NCBI GenBank assembly: GCA_028868995.1
Contig: JAGWTH010000002.1
Coordinates: 62,001-126,000 of the forward strand
Reading direction: 5' to 3'
DNA from: Burkholderiales bacterium
Lineage (GTDB): Bacteria; Pseudomonadota; Gammaproteobacteria; Burkholderiales; Burkholderiaceae_C
Length of the DNA stretch: 64,000 bases
Numbering within the stretch: position 1 is the stretch's first letter; each line of letters opens with the position of its first letter. Below are positions 1-9,803 of the stretch, piece by piece. Both the position numbers and the translations under genes were made by a program. The notes under the pieces are model-generated. The model did no database searches. It was given only the letters and a program-made list of their open reading frames with translations, and had not been told where the DNA came from.

Positions 1-214
1 CCAGGGCCATGGGGTCGTCGGTGTCGACCCGCTTCCAGGCGGCCGGATGGCGTACCCGCACGACGACGCCGGCCGAGCCGGGCAGGCCCCGGCTGCTGAA
101 TTCCTTCCAGTCCTGCGCCTGGGCGCCGGCCGGTGAAGCCCAGGCGAGCGCCAGCGCCGCCGCCAGAACGCGGAGCATCGCCTTGCGCGGGGGGGCGTCG
201 GCCAGGGTCGGCAT
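1..214 (-). CDS. Exported hypothetical protein, N-terminal part only (cut by window edge)
   Basis: Reverse-strand reading from CAT at 212-214 gives MPTLADAPPRKAMLRVLAAALALAWASPAGAQAQDWKEFSSRG..., a signal-peptide-like start; no stop before the edge. Confidence 0.55.
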   Translation of the reverse strand, partial: MPTLADAPPRKAMLRVLAAALALAWASPAGAQAQDWKEFSSRGLPGSAGVVVRVRHPAAWKRVDTDDPMAL

Positions 215-270
215 GGGTCGGGCCGATCATATAGTCGATACTTTCGCCCGCCCCCGACCCGGAGATTCGA

Positions 271-1446
271 ATGCACCAGGCCCAAAGGATGGAGCGCGTC
301 GACGCGCCCATCATCCCCACCATCGCCGCCCTGACGCGGGCGACGCCCGGCACCATCTCGCTGGGCCAGGGCGTGGTGAGCTACGGGCCGCCCGTGGAGG
401 CGGTGGCGCGGCTGCCGGCCCTGCTGGCCGACGGCCAGCTGCACAAGTACCAGCCGGTCGCCGGCTACGCGCCGCTGCTGGAGGCCATCCGTGCCAAGCT
501 CGCCGCCGAGAACGGCCTGCGCACGGAGGGCGTGTCGCAGGTCATGGTGACGGCCGGCAGCAACATGGCCTTCCTGAACAGCGTGCTGGCCGTGTCCGAC
601 CCGGGCGACGAGTTCATCCTGCCGCTGCCCTTCTACTTCAACCAGGAGATGGCGGTGCGCATGTGCGGCTGCGTGCCGGTGCCGGTGCCCACCCGCGCCG
701 ACTGGTCGCTGGACGTCGACGCGCTGGCCGCCGCCATCACCCCGCGCACGCGCGCCATCGTGACGGTGTCGCCCAACAACCCCACGGGCGCCGTCTACGC
801 CGAGGCCGACCTGCGGGCGGTGAACGCCCTGTGCGCGCGCGCCGGCATCTACCACTTCAGCGACGAGGCCTACGAGTACTTCACCTTCGAAGGCGTCCGG
901 CATTTCTCCCCCGGCTCCCTCCCCGGGGCGCACGAGTACACGCTTTCGTTCTATTCCATGTCCAAGAACTACGGCATGGCCAGCTGGCGCGTGGGCTACG
1001 TCGTGTTCCCGGCGCACCTGGCCGCGGCGATGGACAAGGTGCAGGACACCAACCTGATCTGCGCGCCCGTGCCTTCGCAGCTGCTGGCGCTGGAGGCGCT
1101 GCGCCTGGGCAAGGCCTGGGTGCGGCCGAAGGTGGAGGAGCTCGCCCGCGTGCGGTCGGCCGTGCACGCCTCCCTGGCCGATCTCGGCGACCTCGTGCGC
1201 TTCCCGCGCACCCAGGGCGCCTTCTACGTCCTGATGCGCCTGCCCGGCGTGGACGATGCGCTGGCCTTCAACCGCGCGATGATCGAGAAATACAAGGTCG
1301 CCACCATTCCCGGCTTCGCCTTCGGCCTGACCGACACGCGCCGCGACAACTACCAGCGGCTGTCCTTCGGCGCGCTCGATGCGGCCACGGTGGCCGAGGG
1401 CGTGCAGCGCTACGTGGCGGCGGTGAAGGACTGGTACGCGGCCTGA
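271..1446 (+). CDS. Class I/II pyridoxal-phosphate aminotransferase
   Basis: 391 aa; SPNNPTGAVY and SMSKNYGMASWRVGY (PLP lysine region) motifs. Confidence 0.9.
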   Translation: MHQAQRMERVDAPIIPTIAALTRATPGTISLGQGVVSYGPPVEAVARLPALLADGQLHKYQPVAGYAPLLEAIRAKLAAENGLRTEGVSQVMVTAGSNMAFLNSVLAVSDPGDEFILPLPFYFNQEMAVRMCGCVPVPVPTRADWSLDVDALAAAITPRTRAIVTVSPNNPTGAVYAEADLRAVNALCARAGIYHFSDEAYEYFTFEGVRHFSPGSLPGAHEYTLSFYSMSKNYGMASWRVGYVVFPAHLAAAMDKVQDTNLICAPVPSQLLALEALRLGKAWVRPKVEELARVRSAVHASLADLGDLVRFPRTQGAFYVLMRLPGVDDALAFNRAMIEKYKVATIPGFAFGLTDTRRDNYQRLSFGALDAATVAEGVQRYVAAVKDWYAA

Positions 1447-1459
1447 GCCGTTCCGTCCC

Positions 1460-2683
1460 TCATCCCGCGCTCGCCTGCGGCAGCCGCTGCAGCCCGTTCA
1501 TGCTCGACGCCAGGATGATCCCCGCCTGCAGCACGAAGCCCGCCAGCGCCAGCCACAGGCACGCGGGCTCGCCCCACAGGCCGCCCACGAGCGCGCCGAT
1601 GCCGGCGCCCACCGGCCGCGCGCCGGCATTCACCGTGAGGAACACCGAGCCCACGCGCCCGAGCATCGCGCCGGGCGTGATCGCCTGGCGCAGCGTGGTG
1701 GTGGTGATGGTCCAGACGATGGGGCCGGCGCCGAACAGGAAGAAGGACAGGCCCGCGAGGAGGCCGCTCGGCGCCGCCAGCGTCGCCACCATGGCGCCGA
1801 TCGCGAGCACCGACACGGCGGGCCCCAGCTGGATCGCCCGGCCGAACGCCATCGCGCCGATCACGCGCGGCGCGAGCAGGGCACCGCTCACCATGCCCGC
1901 GCCATAGCAGCCCATGGTGAGGCCGACCGCCTGGGGCGACAGCCCGAGCACGCGCACGGCATAGGGCACGTAGGCGGCCTGCAGCACGAACCAGGCGATG
2001 TTCCAGGCGATGCCGGTCAGCAGGATCGGGCGCAGCAGGGGGTCGTGCCAGGCGAACCGGGCGCCTTCGCGGATGTCCAGCCACGCATGGCGCGCGGGCA
2101 CCGGCGCGCGCGGCGGCTCCGACACCCGCCGCAGCAGGGCCACGGCGGACAGCGAGAGCATCGTGGCCAGCACGAAGGCCGAGGCCGCGCCGGCCCAGGC
2201 CACCAGGGCGCCGGCGAGCGCGGGCCCGCCGGCGTAGGCGGCGCTGCGCGCCAGCTCCAGCCGGCCGTTGGCGCGCGCGTGCAGCTCGCGCGGGACCAGC
2301 GACGGCACCAGGGCCGGCGCCGCGACGGTGAAGCCCACGGTGCCCAGCGCGCCGATGAATCCCAGCACGGCGAGCCCGGCGAAAGTGGTCCGGCCCGACG
2401 CCACCATCAGGAGCAGCAGCAGCAGGGACGCCGCGCGCACCGCCTCGGAGACCAGCATCACGCTGCGCCGCGGCAGGCGGTCGGCCAGCAGGCCGACGGG
2501 GATGGACAGCAGCAGGAAGGGCAGCGTCTGCATCGCGCCCAGCAGGCCGATCTCGCCGGCCCCCGACCCGAGCGCGAGCACCGCCACCAGCGGCACGGCC
2601 GCCAGGCTCAGCTGTTCGGCGGACTGCGCGCCCAGGTTGGCGGCTGCCAGGAGCCGGAAGGGTTGGGTGAGCCGGTGCTTCAT
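1460..2683 (-). CDS. MFS transporter
   Basis: Start at MKHRLTQPFRLL (CAT 2681-2683); multiple hydrophobic segments, MFS-like GLLADRLPRRSVM loop. Confidence 0.85.
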   Translation of the reverse strand: MKHRLTQPFRLLAAANLGAQSAEQLSLAAVPLVAVLALGSGAGEIGLLGAMQTLPFLLLSIPVGLLADRLPRRSVMLVSEAVRAASLLLLLLMVASGRTTFAGLAVLGFIGALGTVGFTVAAPALVPSLVPRELHARANGRLELARSAAYAGGPALAGALVAWAGAASAFVLATMLSLSAVALLRRVSEPPRAPVPARHAWLDIREGARFAWHDPLLRPILLTGIAWNIAWFVLQAAYVPYAVRVLGLSPQAVGLTMGCYGAGMVSGALLAPRVIGAMAFGRAIQLGPAVSVLAIGAMVATLAAPSGLLAGLSFFLFGAGPIVWTITTTTLRQAITPGAMLGRVGSVFLTVNAGARPVGAGIGALVGGLWGEPACLWLALAGFVLQAGIILASSMNGLQRLPQASAG

Positions 2684-2924
2684 GTCCGGGATCATGCCCG
2701 GGCCCGGAGTCCCTCGCACGCCGGTTCCGGACATGCGATCGCAGGGCCCGCAGGATGCGGTGATCCGGCGGTCGACGCGCGGCGCAGCAGCAGGAGGGCT
2801 GCTCCCGGCCTGAAGCTGTTCTCCTCCGGCCGCAACGGCACCCCCTCGGGATTGGTCGTCCCGGGTAGGTCGCCTCCCAAGTCTGAACGTCGTACAGTCC
2901 ATCGCCCGTGCCCCCAGTGCAGGG

Positions 2925-3404
2925 ATGGAGCGCAGGATGGTGGATCGCACCCAGCCCGACCGGGTGACCTTCGAGCAGGCCGTGGCCTACGCGTGCAGCA
3001 GCGGGCACGCGGCGTTCGCGGCGACGCCCGTCTTCGGCGACGATCAGGAGCGGGCGGAAGGCCTTCGCCTCTTCATCATCGAAGGTGATGGGCAGGGGGG
3101 GCGCAAGATCCGCTTCATCGCCGGCCCCTTCTTCTCGGCGGCGCTCGCTGCCAACGAAGTCCTGGCGGACGACGAGATCCCCGATGGCGTGCGCGAAATG
3201 CTCTTCCTGCCGAGCAGCTTTTCCGAGGAGTGGCTCTCGGACCCGATCCAGGTCCTGGTCGCGCGACTCGTCCAGGCGGCGGAGATCGTCGCTCCCGAGA
3301 TGCCGAACTATCTCGACGCGAAGACTGCTCGCAGCGCGCCGGAGGTCACCTTCCCGATTCGCGCGATCGGCCGCGCCTCGCCGCGTCGTGGCGACGACTC
3401 CTGA
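2925..3404 (+). CDS. Hypothetical protein
   Basis: 159 aa ORF MERRMVDRTQPDRVTFEQAVAYACSSG...; no family recognised. Confidence 0.55.
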   Translation: MERRMVDRTQPDRVTFEQAVAYACSSGHAAFAATPVFGDDQERAEGLRLFIIEGDGQGGRKIRFIAGPFFSAALAANEVLADDEIPDGVREMLFLPSSFSEEWLSDPIQVLVARLVQAAEIVAPEMPNYLDAKTARSAPEVTFPIRAIGRASPRRGDDS

Positions 3405-3493
3405 GCCCGCGGCTCCTGATCGCGGGTAGCCATGGCCAGGCACAAGGGCCCGTGCGGCACAATGGGGCGGTCACCCTGGCCTGGAGCCCCCCC

Positions 3494-4717
3494 ATGCCCC
3501 TGGAGTCCGTGCACAAGCCCATCCCCGGACTACGCCAGATGGCCTCCGATTCCGGCGGCCTCTACCTCGCGAACGCGCTGATCGGCTTCATCTTCGCTGC
3601 CTCGGGGCCGGTCGCCATCATCCTGGCGGTCGGCGCGCGTGGCGGCCTGAGCGAGTCCGACCTGTCGTCGTGGATCTTCGGCGCGTTCTTCGTCAATGGA
3701 CTGATCACGCTCCTGTTCTGCGCGCTGTACCGGCAGCCGCTCGTCTTCTTCTGGACCATCCCCGGCACGGTCCTGGTGGGCCCGGCGCTGGGCCACCTTC
3801 GGTGGGCCGAGGTCGTCGGTGCCTTCCTTGCCACGGGATTGCTGATGTTCGTGCTGGGCCTCTCGGGCTGGGTGCGGCGCGCCATGCGGGCCGTGCCGAT
3901 GCCGATCGTGATGGGGATGGTGGCCGGCGTGTTCCTTCGCTTCGGCCTGGGGCTGGTCTACGCCTTGCGCGACGACGTCTGGATCGCGGCACCGATGGTG
4001 GTCGCCTTCGTTGCGCTCGGCGCTTCGGCGACGCTGTCGCGCCGGCTGCCGCCCGTGATCGGCGCACTCCTCGTCGGCGCGGCGGCGATCGCACTGCTTG
4101 GACGATTCCATTCCAGCGGCGCGGCGCTGCACGCCTTCGCGCATCCCACGCTGTACGCCCCCGAGTTCTCATGGCGCGCCATGGTCGAACTCGTGCTGCC
4201 GCTCGCGATCACCGTGCTCGTGGTGCAGAACGGGCAGGGATTCGCTGTGCTCGATGCCGCCGGGCACAAGCCGCCGATGAACGCGATCACGGTCGCCTGC
4301 GGTGTGGGGTCCATGATCGCGGCGCTGGTCGGCACCGTGTCCACCTGCCTCACGGGACCGGTCAACGCCATCATCTCCGGGTCCGGCGAGCGGCGGCGGC
4401 ACTACACGGCGGGGCTGGCGGTGGGCGCGTTGGCGCTGGCGTTCGGCTTGTTCGCGCCCGTGTTCACCCGGCTGATGCTCGCGGCGCCACCCGCGTTCAT
4501 TGCCACGCTCGCCGGAATTGCGATGCTGCGCGTCCTGCAGACGGCGTTCAACGTGGCGTTCCGCGAGCGGTTCACGCTCGGCGCGCTCGTCACGTTCATC
4601 GTCACGGTGGCCGACGTTGCCATCTTCAACGTCGGCGCGCCGTTCTGGGGCCTCGTGATCGGCTACGCCGTGTCGCGCCTGCTCGAGCCGCAGGACTTCA
4701 GCGCCGCTGCCTCTTGA
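3494..4717 (+). CDS. BenE-family benzoate/H+ symporter-like membrane protein
   Basis: Start MPLESVHKPIPGLRQ; FWTIPGTVLVGPAL and multi-TM pattern typical of BenE. Confidence 0.8.
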   Translation: MPLESVHKPIPGLRQMASDSGGLYLANALIGFIFAASGPVAIILAVGARGGLSESDLSSWIFGAFFVNGLITLLFCALYRQPLVFFWTIPGTVLVGPALGHLRWAEVVGAFLATGLLMFVLGLSGWVRRAMRAVPMPIVMGMVAGVFLRFGLGLVYALRDDVWIAAPMVVAFVALGASATLSRRLPPVIGALLVGAAAIALLGRFHSSGAALHAFAHPTLYAPEFSWRAMVELVLPLAITVLVVQNGQGFAVLDAAGHKPPMNAITVACGVGSMIAALVGTVSTCLTGPVNAIISGSGERRRHYTAGLAVGALALAFGLFAPVFTRLMLAAPPAFIATLAGIAMLRVLQTAFNVAFRERFTLGALVTFIVTVADVAIFNVGAPFWGLVIGYAVSRLLEPQDFSAAAS

Positions 4718-4833
4718 GGCACGCTTGCGGCAGCTTGTGGTCGAAAGCGTTCATCTTCCGCAAAGTCCCTCACCGTGAGGCGATCGCCCGTTCCAGGCGC
4801 ACGCCGGGGGGCCGATTGGGACAAAATGATCTG

Positions 4834-5826
4834 ATGCAACACGTTCGATTCGGCCGCACCGGCCTGAAGGTGTCCCGCCTGTGTCTCGGCACCATGACTT
4901 TCGGCCTGCAGTGCGACGAGGAGACCTCCCGCGCGATCATGGACCGGGCGTTCGAGGCCGGCATCGACTTCTTCGACACCGCGGACGTCTATCCGCTGGG
5001 CGGCGGGGTGGAACTCGCCGGCCGCACGGAGGAAGTGGTCGGCCGCTGGATGCAGGGGCGCCGCCAGAGCCTGGTGATCGCCACCAAGGCAGCCGCGCGC
5101 GTCGGCGACCGCGCCTGGGACGAAGGCAACTCGCGCAAGCACCTCCTCGACGCGATCGACGCGTCCCTCGCGCGGCTGGGCACCGACTACGTGGACCTCT
5201 ACCAGCTGCACTGGGACGACCCGGGCACCCCGCTGGACGAAACCCTGGAGGCCCTGGGCGTGATCGTGCGTTCGGGACGCGCGCGCTACGTCGGCGTGTC
5301 GAACTTCGTGGCCTGGCGCCTGGCGAAGATGCTCGGGCGCGCGGACTTCCTACGGGTGGCGAGGCCCGTTTCGGTCCAGCCGCGCTACAGCCTGCTGTTC
5401 CGGCAGTTCGAGCGCGACCTGCTGCCGCTGGCCCAGGAGGAAGGCCTGGCCGTCATTCCCTACAACCCGCTGGCCGGCGGCATGCTCACCGGCAAGTACA
5501 AGGTGGGCATGCAGCCGCAGGAGGGCACGCGCTTCACCCTGGGCAAGGCGGCGAGAACGTACCAGGAGCGCTACTGGCACGAGCGCGAGCTGTCGGCTTC
5601 GACGAGCTTCGCCGAGATGGCGCAGCAGCACGGGGTCGTGCCGGCCCAGGCTGCGATCGCCTGGGTGCTGGCGAACCCGGCGATCACCAGCGTCATCATC
5701 GGGGCGAGCCGGGCCGAGCAGCTCGCCGACAGCATCGCCGCCGCCGACCTGACCCTGCCGCCGGAGCTCGCGGCACGGCTCGAAGAGTCGACCCGCGAAT
5801 TCCGCTACGGGGACGCCGTGCGCTGA
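4834..5826 (+). CDS. Aldo/keto reductase
   Basis: Start MQHVRFGRTGLKVSRLCLGTMTFG; FDTADVYPLGG, YVDLYQLHWDD motifs. Confidence 0.92.
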   Translation: MQHVRFGRTGLKVSRLCLGTMTFGLQCDEETSRAIMDRAFEAGIDFFDTADVYPLGGGVELAGRTEEVVGRWMQGRRQSLVIATKAAARVGDRAWDEGNSRKHLLDAIDASLARLGTDYVDLYQLHWDDPGTPLDETLEALGVIVRSGRARYVGVSNFVAWRLAKMLGRADFLRVARPVSVQPRYSLLFRQFERDLLPLAQEEGLAVIPYNPLAGGMLTGKYKVGMQPQEGTRFTLGKAARTYQERYWHERELSASTSFAEMAQQHGVVPAQAAIAWVLANPAITSVIIGASRAEQLADSIAAADLTLPPELAARLEESTREFRYGDAVR

Positions 5827-5918
5827 GCGCGGGGATTGACGGGCCCGTTCCGCCCGGGTAGCGTGATCCGACCGGGCGGCGCCTGCGCCGGCTGGGCGCA
5901 TCGCGCAGGGGGTCGACC

Positions 5919-7634
5919 ATGGAGCAGGAACGCTTGCCCCGGCAGATCGTGGTCTGCTGCGACGGCACGAACGGCACGCTCACCGGCGGCCAGGAAGACA
6001 CCAACGTCGTCCTGCTGCACAACCACGTCGCGGGCCAGCCGGCACCGTCTGGCATCCGTCGCTTCCTCTACTACGACCCCGGCGTGGGCTCGGCCGGGGC
6101 CCTGCCCCCGACCGGTCCGGTGGAGTTGATGGCGCGGACCTGGGACCGCATGATGGGCCTGGCCTCGGGCGAGGGCGTGTACGACAACATCGCCCAGGCC
6201 TACCTGTTCCTGATGCGCCACTGGCGCGACGACGCGGACCGCATCTACCTGTTCGGCTTCTCCCGCGGCTCCTTCACCGTGCGCGCGGTGGCCGGTATGG
6301 TCAACCTGTTCGGCATCGTGAGGCCCGAGTACGAGGCCCTGGTGCCGACCCTCGTGCACATCTACTTCACGCCGCCCGACGAGTCGCGTGGCACCTACGT
6401 GCAGCGCACGACGCGGGCTCTCCATCGCTTCGCCACCCGCCGCAGCCCGGGCCGGCGCGATGCGCTGGCCGAGGAGGTGCGGCGCGACTTCGCCGGGCCC
6501 GGGTGCCGCGATGCCTGGGTCCACTGGATCGGCGTGTGGGACACGGTGGAATCCGTGGGCCTGCCGGGACCGCTGTCGCGCGTCAATCCCACGCCGCCCA
6601 CCGTGCACGACAAGCGCTATCGCAACGTGCGCCATGCGCTGTCGCTCGACGAGCACCGCTGGGCCTTCCTGCCGCGGCTGTACGAGGAACCCGCGGACCT
6701 GCCCGCGCCGCGGGCGCATGCGCAGGCCGGGCGCACGCTCAAGCAGCGCTGGTATCCGGGGGCGCACGCGGACGTGGGAGGCGGCTACGCGCAGGGCCGC
6801 AACGGCATCGCCGACGCCAGCCTGCGCTGGATGGTCGACGAGGTGGCGCCGGACCTGGGCATCGTCCCCATTCCTCCCGCGCAGGCCCAGGCCTGGATCC
6901 ACGACCCGCTGTACGGCAACTGCTTCTGGGCGCTCGCGGGCATGACCGTGCGCCGCATGCATCCGCAGCGTCCCGCCGGCTTCCAGGCGATCGCGGCCGG
7001 GAACCTGCCCGAAGGTCCCGTGGCCAGCGACTGGAACGACGGACCGTACCGGTCCGTGGGATCGCTCCTCGCGGCCGTGGTGGCCGGCCTCGCGCTGCTG
7101 ACGGCCTCGGGCATCGCCCTGGTCGGCGACGGCGCGGCGGACTCCGGCGGCGCCTGGGCGGCCTGCATCGCCAGCTGGCGCGCGGCCCAGGGCTTCGCCG
7201 ACCTGCAGCTCGCGTCGCTGGGCCTGGGCGGACTCCTCGCGCCCGGCTCACGCCCCTGGGAGCTGGCGGGCCACCCCGGCTGGGCGATGTTCTGGGACCT
7301 GCCGTTCATCGCGTGCTGGGGCTACGTGCTCGGTCGCATCACCTCGCGGTCCTTCGCCTGGCTGGCGGGCCGGCGCTCGGTGCATTCCCCCCGGCCCTGG
7401 TGGCTCTGGTTCGGCTTCGCGCCCATGCTGGCCGTGATGGGCGACGCGGGCGAGGATCTGGCCCTGTGGTCCGCGCTCGCGCTGCACTGGGCGGGAACGG
7501 AAGCACTCGCCCTGCTGGCCCTGTGGTTCGGCGGCCTCGGCTCGCTGCTCAAGTTCGTCGGGCTCGCGGGCTGCGCACCGCTGGTGCTGGTGCGCTGCGT
7601 GGCGTGGCGGCGCGGGAGAGTCGCGGGTGCCTAG
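5919..7634 (+). CDS. DUF2235-type alpha/beta hydrolase with C-terminal membrane region
   Basis: VVCCDGTNGTLTGGQEDTN start, YLFGFSRGSFTVRAVAG nucleophile elbow, several hydrophobic segments after about residue 375. Confidence 0.85.
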   Translation: MEQERLPRQIVVCCDGTNGTLTGGQEDTNVVLLHNHVAGQPAPSGIRRFLYYDPGVGSAGALPPTGPVELMARTWDRMMGLASGEGVYDNIAQAYLFLMRHWRDDADRIYLFGFSRGSFTVRAVAGMVNLFGIVRPEYEALVPTLVHIYFTPPDESRGTYVQRTTRALHRFATRRSPGRRDALAEEVRRDFAGPGCRDAWVHWIGVWDTVESVGLPGPLSRVNPTPPTVHDKRYRNVRHALSLDEHRWAFLPRLYEEPADLPAPRAHAQAGRTLKQRWYPGAHADVGGGYAQGRNGIADASLRWMVDEVAPDLGIVPIPPAQAQAWIHDPLYGNCFWALAGMTVRRMHPQRPAGFQAIAAGNLPEGPVASDWNDGPYRSVGSLLAAVVAGLALLTASGIALVGDGAADSGGAWAACIASWRAAQGFADLQLASLGLGGLLAPGSRPWELAGHPGWAMFWDLPFIACWGYVLGRITSRSFAWLAGRRSVHSPRPWWLWFGFAPMLAVMGDAGEDLALWSALALHWAGTEALALLALWFGGLGSLLKFVGLAGCAPLVLVRCVAWRRGRVAGA

Positions 7635-7671
7635 CCGCGACCAGGGATCCCGGGTTTCACCAGCATCGCTT

Positions 7672-8865
7672 TCATGCGCGCTCAGCGGCCCGCGACACAT
7701 CCGCACTCAACACCCCCTTGGCCACCGTGTTGCGCTGGATCTCGCTGGTGCCGGTGACGATCCGGTACATGCGCAGCCGGCGGAAGATGAATTCGACGGG
7801 GTGGTTGCGGGTCACGCCCACATTGCCGTGGATCTGCACGGCCTTGTCGGCGATCTCGAAGCAGCGCTCCGAGACGAACAGCTTGCACATGGAAGCCTGT
7901 GTGCGGATATCCTCCCCGCGATCGGCGCGCGCCGCGGTGGCGAGCACCATCTGCTCGCAGGCGTACAGCGCAGTCGCCATGTCGGCGACCATGTGCTGGA
8001 TCGCCTGGAAGCGGCTGATGGGGCCGCCGAACTGCCGGCGGCGGTGGGCGTAGTCGATCGTGTGCCGCAATGCCTGCCGTGCCAGGCCAATCATCGTGGG
8101 ACAGTGCAGCAGCCGGTTGACGCTGATGCGGTCCATCGCGATGCGGAAGCCATCGCCCTCGGCGCCGATCAGGTTGGCGGCCGGCACGCGCACCTGGTCG
8201 AACAGGATGTCGGCATCCACGAACTGTCCCGTCATGGGGACGCAGTCGTAGTCCAGTCGCACGCCGGGCACATCGAGCGGCACGAACAGGGCGGAGATCC
8301 CCTTGGCCCCGGCCTCGGGATCGGTCACGCACATGGTGATGGCGACGTCGGCGAAGGTGGAGGCGCTGATGTAGTGCTTGTGGCCGGTCACGACGAAGTG
8401 GTCACCGTCCCGCACCGCCCGGGTCCGGATGCTGGCCGCATCCGAGCCGCTGTGCGGCTCGGTCATCGCGAAGCAGATCCCCATTTCGCCCCGGATCACC
8501 GGGGTGACGAATCTTTCCACCTGGTCCGGCGTCGCGTGCTGCACCAATGAGCCGATCCGCGACGGGCCGCCCCAGTCGCCTAGGACATGCGGGAACAGGA
8601 TGGCGCCCGATGCCGCCACGTCGTCCTTGAGCAGGCAGAGGTCCGTGAGCGGGATGCCCCGGCCTCCGAGCGCCTCGGGCAAGTGGATGCCGTAGAAGCC
8701 CAGCTCCCGGCAGCGCCGCCAGACGGATCGGATAAGCTCGCGCGGGAAGCGGTCCTCGTAGCCGAGGCCGAGCTGGCGCTCCAGCGGGACCAGCTCCTCC
8801 TGCAGGTAGCGGCCCAGGGCCTCGCGCAGCGTGTCGATGGAGGAGGGTGGGTGAATCGCTTGCAT
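7672..8865 (-). CDS. Acyl-CoA dehydrogenase
   Basis: 397 aa; GICFAMTEPHSGSDAASI and GNVGVTRNHPVEFIFRRLRMYRIVTGTSEIQRNTVAKG motifs. Confidence 0.93.
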   Translation of the reverse strand: MQAIHPPSSIDTLREALGRYLQEELVPLERQLGLGYEDRFPRELIRSVWRRCRELGFYGIHLPEALGGRGIPLTDLCLLKDDVAASGAILFPHVLGDWGGPSRIGSLVQHATPDQVERFVTPVIRGEMGICFAMTEPHSGSDAASIRTRAVRDGDHFVVTGHKHYISASTFADVAITMCVTDPEAGAKGISALFVPLDVPGVRLDYDCVPMTGQFVDADILFDQVRVPAANLIGAEGDGFRIAMDRISVNRLLHCPTMIGLARQALRHTIDYAHRRRQFGGPISRFQAIQHMVADMATALYACEQMVLATAARADRGEDIRTQASMCKLFVSERCFEIADKAVQIHGNVGVTRNHPVEFIFRRLRMYRIVTGTSEIQRNTVAKGVLSADVSRAAERA

Positions 8866-8894
8866 GGCTTCGGCGGCTTTCTGGCGGAAAGAAA

Positions 8895-9800
8895 ATGAGA
8901 CTGGAAGACTTGCGCTACTTCGTGGCCGTGGCCGAGGAAGGACACGTCGGTCGCGCCGCGCAACGCCTGGGTGTGACCCAGCCCGCGCTGACCAAGGGCG
9001 TGCAGCGGCTGGAGCACAGCCTCGACCTGCGGCTGTTCGAGCGCGGACCCAAGGGCATGACGCTCACCAGCGTGGGCAGTGTCTTCTTCGAGCGGGCCCG
9101 CCACCTGTGCGTGGGGCTGGACGAAGCGGTGCAGGAGGCCGGCGACTTGCACCTGGGTGCCATTGGCACGATCCGCGTCGGCGTTTCGCCCCTGTTCGCC
9201 GACGGCCTCGTCGGCGAGACGTTCGCGCAGTTGCTGCGGCAGCGTCCGGGTGCCAGGGCGCGCCTGACCATCAGCCTCAACGACTCGCTGCTCGGTTTGC
9301 TGCGGCTCGGTGATCTCGACCTGTCCGTGAACGCACTGCAGGAGGCGACCCCGGACGACCTAGACCAGCGGCCGCTGTTCGATGACGAGCTTTGCGTGGT
9401 GGCCCGGGAGGGCCATCCCCTGCTGGCGCGCTCCCGGCTGCGCCTGGAAGACCTGGCAGACACCGGCTGGGCGCTGCCCGGCCCCGAGGTGCTGGCGCGG
9501 CGACGGGTCGAGTCCCGGCTGGCGGAGCACCGCATGGCACCGCCGCGCGTGGTGCTGCGGCTGGACAACTCGGTCACCCTGTCGACGTCCGTGCTGCGGG
9601 GCAGCGACCTGCTCGGTGTCATGAGCCGCTTCTCGCTGCGCTCGCCGGCCGGCAGCGGGCTGGTGCCGCTGCCCATCGCCGATGCCACCTGGCCGCGGAC
9701 CATCGGCGTGGTGACCCGGCGCGGCGCATACCTTTCGCCGCTGGTGACCCGCTTCATCGAACTGCTCCAGGAGCGTTCCGGGGAGTTCAGGGCGGGCTGA
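8895..9800 (+). CDS. LysR-family transcriptional regulator
   Basis: MRLEDLRYFVAVAEEGHVGRAAQRLGVTQPALTKGVQRLE. Confidence 0.93.
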   Translation: MRLEDLRYFVAVAEEGHVGRAAQRLGVTQPALTKGVQRLEHSLDLRLFERGPKGMTLTSVGSVFFERARHLCVGLDEAVQEAGDLHLGAIGTIRVGVSPLFADGLVGETFAQLLRQRPGARARLTISLNDSLLGLLRLGDLDLSVNALQEATPDDLDQRPLFDDELCVVAREGHPLLARSRLRLEDLADTGWALPGPEVLARRRVESRLAEHRMAPPRVVLRLDNSVTLSTSVLRGSDLLGVMSRFSLRSPAGSGLVPLPIADATWPRTIGVVTRRGAYLSPLVTRFIELLQERSGEFRAG

Positions 9801-9803
9801 CCG

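Noticed and set aside
9-1907. 632-aa plus-strand ORF
   Set aside because: Shadow frame over the aminotransferase (271-1446) and antisense to the MFS gene.
5919-8865. T6SS effector-immunity module around the DUF2235 gene
   Set aside because: Neighbours are an aldo/keto reductase and an acyl-CoA dehydrogenase; no vgrG, PAAR or immunity-like gene.
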